Below are positions 42,535 through 53,463 of a stretch of 64,000 nt of DNA, piece by piece. Source of the stretch: Flavonifractor porci. Lineage in GTDB: Bacteria; Bacillota; Clostridia; Oscillospirales; Oscillospiraceae. The first letter of the stretch is position 1; every line of letters starts with the position of its first letter. The notes beneath the pieces are model-generated. The model saw nothing but the letters and a program-made list of their open reading frames with translations. It did not search any database and was not told the DNA's origin. The stretch is taken from the NCBI RefSeq assembly GCF_037572415.1, contig NZ_JBBHLB010000017.1, forward strand, positions 1-64,000. Direction: 5' to 3'. The translations under genes and the position numbers were made by a program.

Positions 42535-44262
42535 ATGGCTTATCGTGATGTATATGAGAAGTGGCTCAACAGTCCCGCCCTCAGCGAGGCTGAAAAGGAG
42601 GAACTGCGTTCCATCTCCGGCGACGAGAAGGAAATCGAGAGCCGCTTTTTTGCTCCTCTGGAGTTTGGTACCGCCGGTCTGCGCGGCACTATGTGCGTGG
42701 GCCTGCATCAGATGAATATCCACGTCATCCGCCACGCCACTCAGGCTTTTGCCGAGGTCATTAAGGCGGAGGGCCCCGAGGCGGTGGAGCGGGGCGTTGC
42801 CATCTGCTACGACTGCCGCAACCACTCCGACGACTTTGCCCGTGAGACCGCCTGCGTTATGGCGGGCAACGGCATCAAGGTCCGTCTGTTCGACGCCATG
42901 CGTCCCACCCCTGAGGTGTCCTTTGCCGTCCGGGAGTATCGCTGCATTGCCGGCGTCAACGTGACCGCCAGCCACAATCCCAAGGAGTACAACGGCTACA
43001 AGGTCTACTGGCAGGACGGCGCTCAGCTGCCCCCCCACCACGCCTCCGCCATTGCCGCCAAGATGGAGGAGCTGGACCTGTTTGACTCCATCCAGCGCAT
43101 GGACTATGACGAGGCGGTTAAGGCCGGCCTCATCACCCTCATGGGCGAGGAGACCGACGAGAAGTTCCTGGCCAATGTGATGGGCCAGGTCAACGACAAG
43201 GCCGCTGTGGAGAAGGTGGCCGATACCTTTAAGATGGTGTACACCCCCTTCCACGGCACCGGCTATAAGCTGATCCCCGAGGCGCTGAAGCGTCTGGGCA
43301 TGAAGCACGTCATCTGCGTCCCTGAGCAAATGGTCATTGACGGCAACTTCCCCACCGTGGTCTCCCCCAACCCGGAGAATCCCGAGGGCTTCTACCTGGC
43401 TGTGGATCTGGCCAAGAAGGAAGGGGCCGACTTCATTCTGGGCTCCGACCCCGACGCCGACCGTGTGGGTATCATGGTGCGCAACGATCAGGGCGAGTAC
43501 ATCACCATCTCCGGCAACCAGACTGGTGTGCTGCTGCTGGACTACCTGATCGGCGCCAAGCAGCGCACCGGCAAGATGCCGGACAAGCCGGTGGCCCTCA
43601 AGACCATCGTCACCACCGAGATGGCCCGCAAGGTGGCCGAGACCAACGGCGTCACCTGCTGCGATACCTTTACCGGCTTTAAGTTTATGGCCGAGAAGAA
43701 GAATGCGCTGGAGGCCGCCGGAGAGGGTAAGGTGATCTTTGCCTATGAGGAGAGTTACGGCTATATGCTGGGCGACTACGTCCGGGATAAGGACGCCGTC
43801 ACCGCCGCCCTCTCCCTTACCGAGATGGCCGCCTGGTACGCCGGACAGGGCATGACCCTGTACGACGCCCTCCAGCAGTGCTATGAGAAGTACGGCTTCT
43901 ACGGCGAGAAGACCCTGAACCTGGTGATGCCCGGTCTGGACGGCCTGAAGAAGATGGCCGACCTGATGGCGGGTCTGCGGGAGCACCCCCCGGTGGAGAT
44001 TGCCGGCGTAGCAGTGAAGCAGCAGAAGGACTACAGGGACGGCTCTGTGGTCAGCGTGGCTGACGGCAGTAAGAGCACCATGGAACTTTCCGGCTCCAAC
44101 GTGCTGCGCTACGAGATGGCCGACGGCACCAGCCTCATCGTCCGTCCCTCCGGCACCGAGCCCAAGGTCAAGGTGTATGTCCTGGCCAACGGCGCTACCA
44201 AGGCGGAGGCCGATGAGAAGGTGGCCAAGTATGCTGCCTGGGCGGAAAGCCTGAAGGGCTGA
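42535..44262 (+). CDS. Phosphoglucomutase/phosphomannomutase family protein
   Basis: A 575-residue phosphohexomutase interconverting hexose 1- and 6-phosphates, probably glucose, for glycogen, cell-wall sugar or glycolysis. The catalytic phosphoserine loop is VNVTASHNPKEYNG, the metal loop GSDPDADRVG, the sugar-binding loop FAYEESYGY, and the phosphate-binding loop RPSGTEPKVKVY. Length fits the PgcA-type group. The start at 42535 follows TTGGAGGT. It is a single gene with a TATAAT box near 42476 and a terminator shared in sequence with the one after FprA. Confidence 0.93.
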   Translation: MAYRDVYEKWLNSPALSEAEKEELRSISGDEKEIESRFFAPLEFGTAGLRGTMCVGLHQMNIHVIRHATQAFAEVIKAEGPEAVERGVAICYDCRNHSDDFARETACVMAGNGIKVRLFDAMRPTPEVSFAVREYRCIAGVNVTASHNPKEYNGYKVYWQDGAQLPPHHASAIAAKMEELDLFDSIQRMDYDEAVKAGLITLMGEETDEKFLANVMGQVNDKAAVEKVADTFKMVYTPFHGTGYKLIPEALKRLGMKHVICVPEQMVIDGNFPTVVSPNPENPEGFYLAVDLAKKEGADFILGSDPDADRVGIMVRNDQGEYITISGNQTGVLLLDYLIGAKQRTGKMPDKPVALKTIVTTEMARKVAETNGVTCCDTFTGFKFMAEKKNALEAAGEGKVIFAYEESYGYMLGDYVRDKDAVTAALSLTEMAAWYAGQGMTLYDALQQCYEKYGFYGEKTLNLVMPGLDGLKKMADLMAGLREHPPVEIAGVAVKQQKDYRDGSVVSVADGSKSTMELSGSNVLRYEMADGTSLIVRPSGTEPKVKVYVLANGATKAEADEKVAKYAAWAESLKG

Positions 44263-44308
44263 TTCCTGTGTAAAAGGCCGTTCCGTTTCAAGGGACGCCT
44301 GTAAAAGG

Positions 44309-44347
44309 AAAGTAGACACTCACAAAAATGTGAGTGTCTACTTTTTT
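44309..44347 (+). terminator. Terminator after phosphohexomutase
   Basis: A 15-bp perfect stem (AAAGTAGACACTCAC, 44309-44323 with 44330-44344) and T run. The same stem occurs after FprA at 58871-58908. Confidence 0.9.
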
Positions 44348-44646
44348 CATAATAAGATAAAGAAAACGGCAACTCATACACCGGGCTGTATAGCAGCAAA
44401 TCGCCGACGCCAGATGGAACAGCTACGCCGCTTCAAGCGACCCCGGTGCAGAAGCATGGGAGGTCAAATCAAGCTGACGGGGCTGTGTCGGGGACCACCT
44501 ACAAAAAGTATCCCGCTCAAGGGCATCACCGCCTGATATCGGATGCCCTTTTGGAAACCGGCTGGTTGCTTTCTCACAACCTGGTACACGTCTCAGCATT
44601 CCCAGTCACTTGATACGCCTATCATATTTGCAAAAGAAATAGAGTC
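44348..44646. other. Gap without a recognisable gene
   Basis: Only short, low-quality frames are seen. There is one terminator-like hairpin (AAGGGCATC at 44519-44527 with GATGCCCTT at 44542-44550, then TT). The rest may be decayed DNA; no family could be recognised. Confidence 0.5.
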
Positions 44647-45072
44647 TCAGCCCTCCAGCTTGTCCACCCTGCGCTGGTGGCGGCCGCCTTCAAACTCTGT
44701 ATTGAGGAAGGCGTCCAGGATCTTGTCAGCCATGTTGTTGCCGATGAGACCGCCGCCCATAGCCAGCATATTGGCGTTGTTGTGCCGACGAGTCATCTCG
44801 GCGGACAGGGGCTCGCTGCACAGGGCGCAGCGGATACCCTTCACCTTGTTGGCGGCAATGGAGATGCCGATGCCGGTGGTGCAGATGACGATGCCCCGGT
44901 CACATTCGCCAGAGGCCACCGCCTCAGCCGCCGCCCGGCCGAAGTCGGGATAGTCGCAGCTGTCAGATGTGTAGCAGCCGTAATCCTTGTAGGCCAGCTG
45001 ATGCTGGTCCAGATAGTCCATGACGTGGCGCTTGAGGGCCAGTCCTCCGTGGTCAGAACCCAGTGCGATCAT
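44647..45072 (-). CDS. rpiB: Ribose-5-phosphate isomerase B
   Basis: A 141-residue RpiB/LacAB-family isomerase converting ribulose-5-phosphate and ribose-5-phosphate in the pentose phosphate pathway. The N-terminal GSDHGGLALK, the catalytic Cys64 in VICTTGIGISIAANK, and RRHNNANMLAMGG are present. The C-terminal EGGRHQRRVDKLE is typical of bacterial RpiB. It follows the PHP phosphatase gene by 14 bases and is probably co-transcribed with it. Confidence 0.95.
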   Translation of the reverse strand: MIALGSDHGGLALKRHVMDYLDQHQLAYKDYGCYTSDSCDYPDFGRAAAEAVASGECDRGIVICTTGIGISIAANKVKGIRCALCSEPLSAEMTRRHNNANMLAMGGGLIGNNMADKILDAFLNTEFEGGRHQRRVDKLEG

Positions 45073-45086
45073 GATATGACTCCTCC

Positions 45087-45878
45087 TTACAATGTGTGGA
45101 ATACTGGTTTGCGCTTTTCATAGGTCGCCAGATAGCGGAACCCCGCCTCTGCCAACAGGCCGCAGGCCTCCAAACAGCCCTTGCCCACCCCGTCGGTGGT
45201 GTGGGCGTCTGAGCCGATGGTGACAATCTCACCGCCGCAGGCCTTGAACCGTCGGAGCACCGGCAGCCACTCCTTCAGTGTGCGGCCCCGCCAGGTGTTG
45301 ATCTCGATGCCCCGGCCCCGTTCCGCCGCTGCCCGGAAGATGCCGTCCAGGTCGTCGTGGTAGCGGTCCAGGGAGATGGGGTGATCCATATAGCGCAGGG
45401 GGTAGATGATATGGCTGAGCACATCGTAGAAATCAGTGACTGCCAGCTGTGCCATGGAAGCAAAATAATCATCCAGCGCAGCATAGCAGGCTGCGGGATC
45501 AGGGTACTCCACGTAGTAGAAGTCGGTCCCCCCCTTTTCGGGGCGCAGGTTGTGGATCGATCCCAGTACAAAATCCAGCTCCGGCTGGTCCAGAATGGTG
45601 CGGCTCAGTTCCGGATTCAGGTGGGCCATGCCGAACTCCAGGCCCAGGCGGATGGTCAGCTTGCCGGCATAGCGGGGGGCGGTCTGGGCGTACTGCTTCA
45701 GAGCGGGGGGCCAGTCGTAGTGGTCCACCGGCTCGCCATAGAGTTCCAGCAGGTCGCAGTGGTCAGTGATGCACAGTTCGTTTAGCCCCGCGGCCACAGC
45801 GGCGTCAGCCATTTCAGACAGCGGCACGCTGCCGTCGGGAGAGAGCATGGTGTGGGTATGATAGTCGGTCAGGTACAT
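45087..45878 (-). CDS. PHP-domain phosphatase (HisK/HisJ-like)
   Basis: A 263-residue PHP-superfamily metal-dependent phosphoesterase resembling histidinol-phosphatase of Firmicutes. Metal-binding motifs are LTDYHTHTMLSPDG, CITDHCD, LGLEFGM, LGSIHN, and the late TIGSDAHTTDGVG. No other histidine genes are nearby, and it is paired with rpiB, so it may act on another sugar or nucleotide phosphate. The start at 45878 follows GGAGG. A run of three hairpins lies upstream. Confidence 0.88.
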   Translation of the reverse strand: MYLTDYHTHTMLSPDGSVPLSEMADAAVAAGLNELCITDHCDLLELYGEPVDHYDWPPALKQYAQTAPRYAGKLTIRLGLEFGMAHLNPELSRTILDQPELDFVLGSIHNLRPEKGGTDFYYVEYPDPAACYAALDDYFASMAQLAVTDFYDVLSHIIYPLRYMDHPISLDRYHDDLDGIFRAAAERGRGIEINTWRGRTLKEWLPVLRRFKACGGEIVTIGSDAHTTDGVGKGCLEACGLLAEAGFRYLATYEKRKPVFHTL

Positions 45879-45914
45879 AATCGAATTGCCTCCAGAGCAG
45901 CAATGTGAAAATCC

Positions 45915-46019
45915 ATGTTTGGGGGAATTCATTTCTCCCAAACATACCACGACCCGCGCCACGGGGCGCGAAACCAGGGGCATCAAATCCGCTGTGCCGC
46001 TTGCGGCGCGGCGGATTTG
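45915..46019 (-). other. Three-hairpin intergenic region
   Basis: Between the glycosyltransferase and PHP genes lie three successive inverted repeats: 45915-45926 with 45934-45945, about 45955-45960 with 45965-45970, and a 17-bp stem with G-U pairs at 45984-46000 with 46003-46019. No T run follows. It would form the untranslated leader of the phosphatase mRNA. It could be a regulatory RNA or processing site; it matches no riboswitch I recognise. Confidence 0.5.
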
Positions 46020-46102
46020 CATCTAGGGGTTCGGAGACGCCGGGGGTGTTTCCGATCAGAATTCCGCAAAGCCACATCTATAGAGTTGGATCCCTCTGGA
46101 TA

Positions 46103-48223
46103 TTAAAACGGCCAGGCGGGGAACCACTTTAAGATGCAGGTTCCATACCAGCTGGGATAGGTGAGGCCCACCAGCACCGGATAGAACAGAGCGTACAATG
46201 CCGCCGCGCCGCCGGTGACAGCATACATGGCCGGTTTCCAACGGACCATTTCTTCCTTCTTGGACAGGGTGTAGAATACATAGCACAGAGCCAGGATGAG
46301 GAAGAGCACCGAGGGGAAGTAGTGGTAGGCGAAGGTGATACGACCGATGAAGAACCAGGGCACCAGCTGGGCCAGATAGCCGATGAGAATGAACAATGCA
46401 ATGGGGGAGGACTGCTGGAAGGCGCGGCTGACAAACCAGCCCAGAGCCAGATAGAGCACCAGCAGGGCCACGATGAGTACCAGGCAGAGCAGTCGGGTCT
46501 GGGTATCGGTCTCCGGGTCAAACACGCCGGTGACCCAGGCGGCGGAGACGGCCCCGCCCAGTCCGGAGAGGCCAAAGAAGGTCAGCTTGGCCCACAGGGG
46601 ACGGAAGGCCTGGGCGGCGCACACCAGCATGGCCACCAGACCGCCCCAACAAACCACAGGATTGAGGAAGGCAGCAAAGCGGGTGGTGACCCCGGACACG
46701 GAATTGTCCATATAGTACAGGATGGGCCGGGCATTGACCAGCCACTCGTACCACCGGGAGGAGTAGGGGTGGGCAGAAGTGACGCCGTTGTGGTAGGAGA
46801 GCATATATTTCTGGTTCTCCCACATCTCGCTGAACAGGTTCCCCAGAGACAGATCCCCGGAAGCCGTGGCGTAGGGCAGATAGGACAGTATGTAGATGAT
46901 AACGGGGATGATGGCAAAGGCCAGCACAGAGAAGGCCAGGATTTTTACCGTCCAGCCTGCCCGCTCATGGCGCTCCTCCTCCGGCCAGCGGCGCAGCTTG
47001 ACCACCAGACCGATGAAATAGAGGGCCACCAGTCCGGTGCAGCCGTAGATCACCGTCCACTTGGAGGCGGCGCCGATGCCCCAGAACAGCCCCGACAGGA
47101 AGAGGGGCAGGGCACACTGCTGGAAGGAGGCGCCGTCGGGCAGGGTCAGATACCGGTACAGGAAATAGTACATCAGAAGAATAAAGAGGAACGCGTAGGT
47201 GTCGATGGTAGCCAGCCTGGTCTGGGTCAGGTGCATGAAATCCACCGCCAGCAGAATGGTGCCGCAGGTGGCAATGGAGGTACGGCCAAAGAGGTTTTTC
47301 AAAAACAGGTAGAGCAGAGGCACCATAACCACGCCGAGGAGGGTGCCCATGAAACGCCAGCCGAAGGGAGTCATGCCGAACAGGGAGATACCCACGCTCA
47401 TAATCAGCTTGCCCAGAGGGGGGTGGGAGATCTCATAGGGTTCGACATTTCGAAGGTGCTCGTAGGCGGTGCGGGGATGATAGATCTCGTCAAAGTAGGC
47501 GGAGTTCTCAAAGGAGATGGTTTCAGGCACCGTGTCCGCCTCGTCAAAGAGGGGATTGGTGCTGTCGCTGACCTGGATGCGGGCTCCGTTTTCATCAAAC
47601 AGGGCCAGTTCGTTCAGCTCCAGCAGTCCCTTGTTGGCCTGTCCTGTAATCCGGATATAGCGGATATACTGTGGGTTATCAAACGTAATCTCATTCCATT
47701 TGAACAACTGGTTGTAATTCTGAGTCATGGCATAGCTGGAGCCGTAGCCGGCGCCGTCGGCCCAGTAGTAACCGGTGATCTCGTCAGGATCGTCGGCATT
47801 GTCCTTCCGCTGCCACAGAGACAGCCAGTTCATACCGTCAGCAGAGATCTCCACCTGGTATTTACCGGTACCCAGACCGGAAAAATACCACAGCTTGGAA
47901 ACCAACAGCTCCTCCTCCTGGATGAGGAAGGTTTCCGATTTACCGCTGCCAAAGTCCCACGGATTCTGAGGTGCAGTGGCAGAGCCCAGGTTGAAGAAGG
48001 CGGTAAAAGCATAGAGAATGGTGATGAGCACCATGGGGATGGCATCCTTTTTCACCAGGGGATGCCGCCGCCCCGCAAAGGTAAAGGGTCTCTTTTCCGG
48101 GAGCGGAGCCAACTGCTGTGCCAGAGGGGCCCGCATGGTCTGAGCATACCACAGGAAAAAGCTCAGCAGCGCCGCAATGGTCAGGATGGGAAAGAGATAG
48201 ACGATGTATCGAATAGGTCCCAT
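46103..48223 (-). CDS. PMT-family (GT39) glycosyltransferase with discoidin-like insert
   Basis: A 706-residue multi-spanning protein of the dolichyl-phosphate-mannose-protein mannosyltransferase family, which uses lipid-linked sugars to modify proteins or cell-wall polymers outside the membrane. After two N-terminal membrane segments an extracytoplasmic stretch (about 90-225) resembles an F5/8 type C (discoidin) sugar-binding fold (YQVEISADGMNW, YIRYIRITG). The catalytic-site region follows: FDEIYHPRTAYEHL and YEISHPPLGK, then about ten membrane segments. The order of domains is unusual, as such lectin-like parts are more often terminal. A terminator lies beyond its start, shared with dnaJ. 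Confidence 0.85.
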   Translation of the reverse strand: MGPIRYIVYLFPILTIAALLSFFLWYAQTMRAPLAQQLAPLPEKRPFTFAGRRHPLVKKDAIPMVLITILYAFTAFFNLGSATAPQNPWDFGSGKSETFLIQEEELLVSKLWYFSGLGTGKYQVEISADGMNWLSLWQRKDNADDPDEITGYYWADGAGYGSSYAMTQNYNQLFKWNEITFDNPQYIRYIRITGQANKGLLELNELALFDENGARIQVSDSTNPLFDEADTVPETISFENSAYFDEIYHPRTAYEHLRNVEPYEISHPPLGKLIMSVGISLFGMTPFGWRFMGTLLGVVMVPLLYLFLKNLFGRTSIATCGTILLAVDFMHLTQTRLATIDTYAFLFILLMYYFLYRYLTLPDGASFQQCALPLFLSGLFWGIGAASKWTVIYGCTGLVALYFIGLVVKLRRWPEEERHERAGWTVKILAFSVLAFAIIPVIIYILSYLPYATASGDLSLGNLFSEMWENQKYMLSYHNGVTSAHPYSSRWYEWLVNARPILYYMDNSVSGVTTRFAAFLNPVVCWGGLVAMLVCAAQAFRPLWAKLTFFGLSGLGGAVSAAWVTGVFDPETDTQTRLLCLVLIVALLVLYLALGWFVSRAFQQSSPIALFILIGYLAQLVPWFFIGRITFAYHYFPSVLFLILALCYVFYTLSKKEEMVRWKPAMYAVTGGAAALYALFYPVLVGLTYPSWYGTCILKWFPAWPF

Positions 48224-48240
48224 AGGAGCACCTCACAGAC

Positions 48241-48281
48241 AAAATAAGAGGACGAGTTACCGTGTACTCGTCCTCTTATTT
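48241..48281. terminator. Terminator at the end of the dnaJ operon
   Basis: A 17-bp perfect stem (48241-48257 with 48265-48281, core AAGAGGACGAGT) with A and T runs. It follows dnaJ on the minus strand. Confidence 0.85.
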
Positions 48282-49438
48282 TATTTCTTCTTCTTGCGTT
48301 TGTCAAAGAAAGATTTTACGCTGTCCGCCGAACTGGCTGGAATCTCGCCCATGGCTTCGCCATAGGCACGCAGCGCCTCCTTCTGCTCCTTCGTCAGGTC
48401 GGTGGGGACCTGTACCTTGACGGTGACATACTGATCGCCCCGGCCCCGTCCGTTGACGGAGGGGATGCCCTTGCCCCGCAGGCGGAAGGTAGTGCCCGGC
48501 TGGGTACCGGCAGGCAGGTTCCACTTCACCTTGCCGTCAATGGTGGGGATCTCCAGCTCGGCGCCCAGGGTTGCCTGAAGGAATGTGACCGGGTGCTCCA
48601 GGAACACCGATGTACCGTCCCGCTTGAAGAACTCATGGGGGCGGACGGTGACGCTGATGAGCAGGTCGCCGGCGGGACCGCCGTTGCGGCCCGCGCCGCC
48701 CTGCCCCCGGAGGGAGACGGCCTGGCCGTTGTCGATACCGGCGGGGATGCTGACGGTGATCTTGCGCTGCTTGCGCACATTGCCGGTGCCGCCGCAGTCC
48801 TTACAGGGCTGGTGAATGATCTTGCCCTTGCCGCCGCACTTGGGGCAGGTGGTGGTGGTGGCGAAGGTAAAGGCTCCGCCGCCCCGCTGGATGCGGATGG
48901 TGCCGCTGCCGTGGCAGTCGGGACAGACCTCCGCCGTGGTACCAGGGGCACAGCCGGTGCCCTTACAGGAATCACAGCTCTCGGTGCGGTTGAGGGTGAT
49001 CTCCTTCTCGCAGCCGAAGGCGGCCTCCTCAAAACTGATGGTCACCGAGGCCCGCAGGGTCTCGCCCTTCATGGGGCCGTTGGCCCGGCGGCTGCCGCCG
49101 CCGCCGAAGCCGCCGCCAAAGAAGGAGCCGAAAATATCGCCCAGGTCGATATCGCCCATATCGAAGCCGCCGAAGCCGCCGCCGAAGCCGCCGGCCCCGA
49201 AGTTGGGGTCCACGCCGGCATGGCCGAACTGGTCGTACTTGGCACGCTTTTCCTTGTCGGAGAGGACCTCATAGGCCTCGTTGACCTCTTTAAACTTGGC
49301 CTCGGCCTCTTTGTCGCCGGGGTTCAGGTCGGGGTGGTATTTCTTGGCCAGCTTGCGGTAGGCCTTTTTCAGCTCGTCCTCGCTGGCGGTTTTGGCAACG
49401 CCCAGGACTTCGTAATAATCTCGTTTCTGTTCAGGCAT
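48281..49438 (-). CDS. dnaJ: Chaperone DnaJ
   Basis: A 385-residue class I J-protein that delivers substrates to DnaK and stimulates its ATPase. The J domain (1-70) has HPD at residues 35-37. A Gly/Phe-rich linker (about 75-120) follows, then a zinc domain with four CxxCxGxG repeats (CDSCKGTG, CPDCHGSG, CPKCGGKG, CKDCGGTG) and the C-terminal substrate-binding region. It is the last gene of the hrcA-grpE-dnaK-dnaJ operon; a strong hairpin separates it from dnaK. Confidence 0.97.
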   Translation of the reverse strand: MPEQKRDYYEVLGVAKTASEDELKKAYRKLAKKYHPDLNPGDKEAEAKFKEVNEAYEVLSDKEKRAKYDQFGHAGVDPNFGAGGFGGGFGGFDMGDIDLGDIFGSFFGGGFGGGGSRRANGPMKGETLRASVTISFEEAAFGCEKEITLNRTESCDSCKGTGCAPGTTAEVCPDCHGSGTIRIQRGGGAFTFATTTTCPKCGGKGKIIHQPCKDCGGTGNVRKQRKITVSIPAGIDNGQAVSLRGQGGAGRNGGPAGDLLISVTVRPHEFFKRDGTSVFLEHPVTFLQATLGAELEIPTIDGKVKWNLPAGTQPGTTFRLRGKGIPSVNGRGRGDQYVTVKVQVPTDLTKEQKEALRAYGEAMGEIPASSADSVKSFFDKRKKKK

Positions 49439-49516
49439 AGGTGTTCACCTCTGTTTCAAAGTGGAGCGTGGAAAGTGAAGTGTAAGAGCAGTCCTCCACG
49501 ATCCACCGTTTGGAAG

Positions 49517-49566
49517 AAAACGGAACGCCACACAGGCGGGGGACAAGCCCCCGCCCGCGGCGTTTT
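49517..49566 (-). promoter_or_regulatory. Hairpin between dnaK and dnaJ
   Basis: An 8-bp GC stem (GGCGGGGG, 49535-49542 with 49548-49555) continues, after an internal loop, into AACGCC (49524-49529) with GGCGTT (49559-49564), flanked by short A and T runs. On the minus strand it resembles a partial terminator or a stabilising 3' end for dnaK mRNA. Confidence 0.5.
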
Positions 49567-49575
49567 CCTATTTGA

Positions 49576-51432
<1,857 letters not shown>

Positions 51433-51634
51433 AATCAATTCCTCCAATATATCGTAAATTGTTTTTTAACGTAGGGAGATGGGCGCACACTGTGCGCCCT
51501 GATGTCACGCTTCTCACGCCGCGCGGCCGGGTCGCCTTCCCTGCGTCTCGGGCTGGTCTGTGGGCCGCCTCGCGGCCCTTCGCTCGCCCTCGCTCCGGTC
51601 CAGGCTCCCCTGCTCAGCGGTTCAGCGCTTCCTT

Positions 51635-52177
51635 TTAATTCGCTACCTTGACCATAGAGAACCGGATCACCTTTTCTTCGGTGCGGAAGCCGGCCTGGAA
51701 TACCTCTACAATGGTGTTCTCCCCGGCGTTCTCGTCCTCCACGTGCATGACGGCATTGTGCAGGTTGGGGTCAAAGGCCTCGCCCAGAGCGGGGATCTCC
51801 TGGATGCCCAGCTTGGAGAGGACCTCCTTCAGCTGGGTCATGGTCATCTCCACGCCCTTCTTATAGGCCTCGTCAGCGGTGTCCTGCTTGAGGGCCCGCT
51901 CCAGGTTATCGTATACCGGCAGGAAGGCGGCGGCAGTCTCCGCCTTGGAATCGGCCCAGGCAGACTCCTTTTCCTTCTGGCTGCGGCGGCGGTAGTTGTC
52001 GTACTCGGCGGCCAGGCGGAGGAATTTATCCTCCTGGTCGGTGAGATTCTGCTTCAGAGCCTCCAGCTCCTCCAACAGAGGATTGGGGGTTTCCTCCGCA
52101 GTCTCGGCGGCCTGCACGGTCTGCTCCTCGGGGATGACCTCTTCGGGCTGTTTCTCTTTCTTACTCATGGGATGCAC
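51635..52177 (-). CDS. grpE: Nucleotide exchange factor GrpE
   Basis: A 180-residue GrpE that removes ADP from DnaK. An acidic, Glu-rich N-terminus precedes a long coiled coil (LLEELEALKQNLTDQEDKF and after), then the family core RLAAEYDNYRRRSQKE and the C-terminal beta domain (NPNLHNAVMHVED-like, here DPNLHNAVMH). The start may be GTG at 52177, close to AGGAGATGA, or ATG at 52168 with longer spacing. It lies 7 bases after hrcA and about 200 bases before dnaK. Confidence 0.95.
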   Translation of the reverse strand: MHPMSKKEKQPEEVIPEEQTVQAAETAEETPNPLLEELEALKQNLTDQEDKFLRLAAEYDNYRRRSQKEKESAWADSKAETAAAFLPVYDNLERALKQDTADEAYKKGVEMTMTQLKEVLSKLGIQEIPALGEAFDPNLHNAVMHVEDENAGENTIVEVFQAGFRTEEKVIRFSMVKVAN

Positions 52178-52184
52178 TCATCTC

Positions 52185-53237
52185 CTATTTATGATCGTCG
52201 CTGCCGCCCGGCAGCTCGCCCTGCCCGAACAGCCGGGTCAGTCCCTCGGCCAGATAGGAAAGGCGGGCGGTTATTTTGGCATAATCCATACGGGTGGGTC
52301 CCACCACACCGATGACACCCCGCATTCCGTCGCCAATGTCGTAGCTGGCTACCACCACGCTGGTATCCTTCAATGCGTCGGCCACGTTTTCCGGGCCGAT
52401 GAGGATCTTCATGGAGGCGTCCTTGGGTACAGGGAAGCGGGCGGGATCGGCATCCTCGGAGAGGTAGCTCAGCAGAGGCTGGGCCCGCTCCAAAGAGCGG
52501 TACTCAGGCAGCTCCAGCAGATGGGCGATGCCCGAGGTGTGGACGGTGCGCTGCTCCAGACTCTCCAGCACCTCCATCGCGAAGGAAACCACCAGGGAGA
52601 TGAGCCCGTAGGCCTCTCCTGCGGCGTGCTGGGCCACCCGCATCAGCTCCGGCGTGATCTCATCCAGAGGCAGGCCGGTAAAAGTGGCGTTGAGCAAGGT
52701 GTTGAGCATTTGCAGCTGAGCCTCCGTCAAATCGGAGGGCAGGCGGATCAATCGGTTTCGCACGACATTGGTGTCGGTCATCACTACGATGATAAAGGCG
52801 TTGCGTTCCACCATCAGAAGGTCAAACCGGCGGATGGTTACCCGGCTCATGCCGGAGGACAGAGCAAAGGCGGGGTAGTTGGTCAGCTGGGATACCACCC
52901 GGCCGGCCTGATCCAGTACCCGGTCCAGCTCCTGCATCTTCAGGCGCAGGGCCTGATTGATGCGTTGGGTCTCCTGAAGGGAGAGCTTGTGCTCCTCCAT
53001 CAGTTCGTTGACGTAGAACCGATATCCCTTGGGAGAGGGGATGCGTCCGGCGGAGGTATGGGGCTTTTCCAGCAGCCCCAGAGTCTCCAGATCCGCCATC
53101 TCGTTGCGGATGGTGGCCGAGGAGATCTCCATGCCGATGGAAGAGGCAATGGCCTTGGACCCCACCGGCTCCGCGGACTGAATGTAACTTTCGATGATGG
53201 CGCGCAGGATTCGTTTTTTGCGTTCCGTCAAATCCAT
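52185..53237 (-). CDS. hrcA: Heat-shock repressor HrcA
   Basis: A 350-residue transcription repressor that binds the CIRCE operator and is kept active by GroEL. The N-terminal winged helix (LTERKKRILRAIIESYIQSAEPVGSKAI) and the family segment SSATIRNEMADLETLGLLEKPHTSAGRIPS are clear, although only parts of it are given here. The rest is the HrcA dimerization domain. The ATG at 53237 has GAGGTGG just before. It is first in the operon and represses it, including itself. Confidence 0.96.
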   Translation of the reverse strand: MDLTERKKRILRAIIESYIQSAEPVGSKAIASSIGMEISSATIRNEMADLETLGLLEKPHTSAGRIPSPKGYRFYVNELMEEHKLSLQETQRINQALRLKMQELDRVLDQAGRVVSQLTNYPAFALSSGMSRVTIRRFDLLMVERNAFIIVVMTDTNVVRNRLIRLPSDLTEAQLQMLNTLLNATFTGLPLDEITPELMRVAQHAAGEAYGLISLVVSFAMEVLESLEQRTVHTSGIAHLLELPEYRSLERAQPLLSYLSEDADPARFPVPKDASMKILIGPENVADALKDTSVVVASYDIGDGMRGVIGVVGPTRMDYAKITARLSYLAEGLTRLFGQGELPGGSDDHK

Positions 53238-53258
53238 GGCAGCCACCTCACTTTCGTT

Positions 53259-53285
53259 TTAGCACTCATACTACCTGAGTGCTAA
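53259..53285 (-). promoter_or_regulatory. CIRCE operator
   Basis: A perfect CIRCE: TTAGCACTC (53259-53267), 9 bases, GAGTGCTAA (53277-53285), between the promoter and hrcA. It is the HrcA binding site for heat-shock control of the operon. Confidence 0.97.
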
Positions 53286-53289
53286 AGAT

Positions 53290-53318
53290 AATGTAGCACC
53301 GTCCGGGAAAAAAGTCAA
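53290..53318 (-). promoter_or_regulatory. Promoter of the hrcA operon
   Basis: On the minus strand TTGACT (53313-53318), a 17-base spacer and TACATT (53290-53295) lie just upstream of CIRCE. Confidence 0.75.
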
Positions 53319-53463
53319 TAGGCAGGGTTGTAAATTAAATGTGAACGGGAAAAAGATAGCAGAGGAGGGGGCAGATTGCAAACGGACGGCGGTTGACGTG
53401 GGGACCGTTCAATGGTATTCTATCCAATAAGGAGAAAGACTTGCAAACAGGAGGGAGTACCCC

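Noticed and set aside
42481..44319. 612-codon open frame opposite the phosphohexomutase
   Set aside because: It is antisense to a complete conserved enzyme, with His/Gly/Leu-rich composition typical of antisense frames in GC-rich genes.
44330..44536. 68-codon open frame after the phosphohexomutase terminator
   Set aside because: It starts inside the terminator stem and has a basic, low-quality sequence with no family resemblance.
46322..48247. 641-codon open frame opposite the glycosyltransferase
   Set aside because: The opposite strand has clear membrane segments and family motifs; this frame is Gly/Gln/His-rich without any motif.
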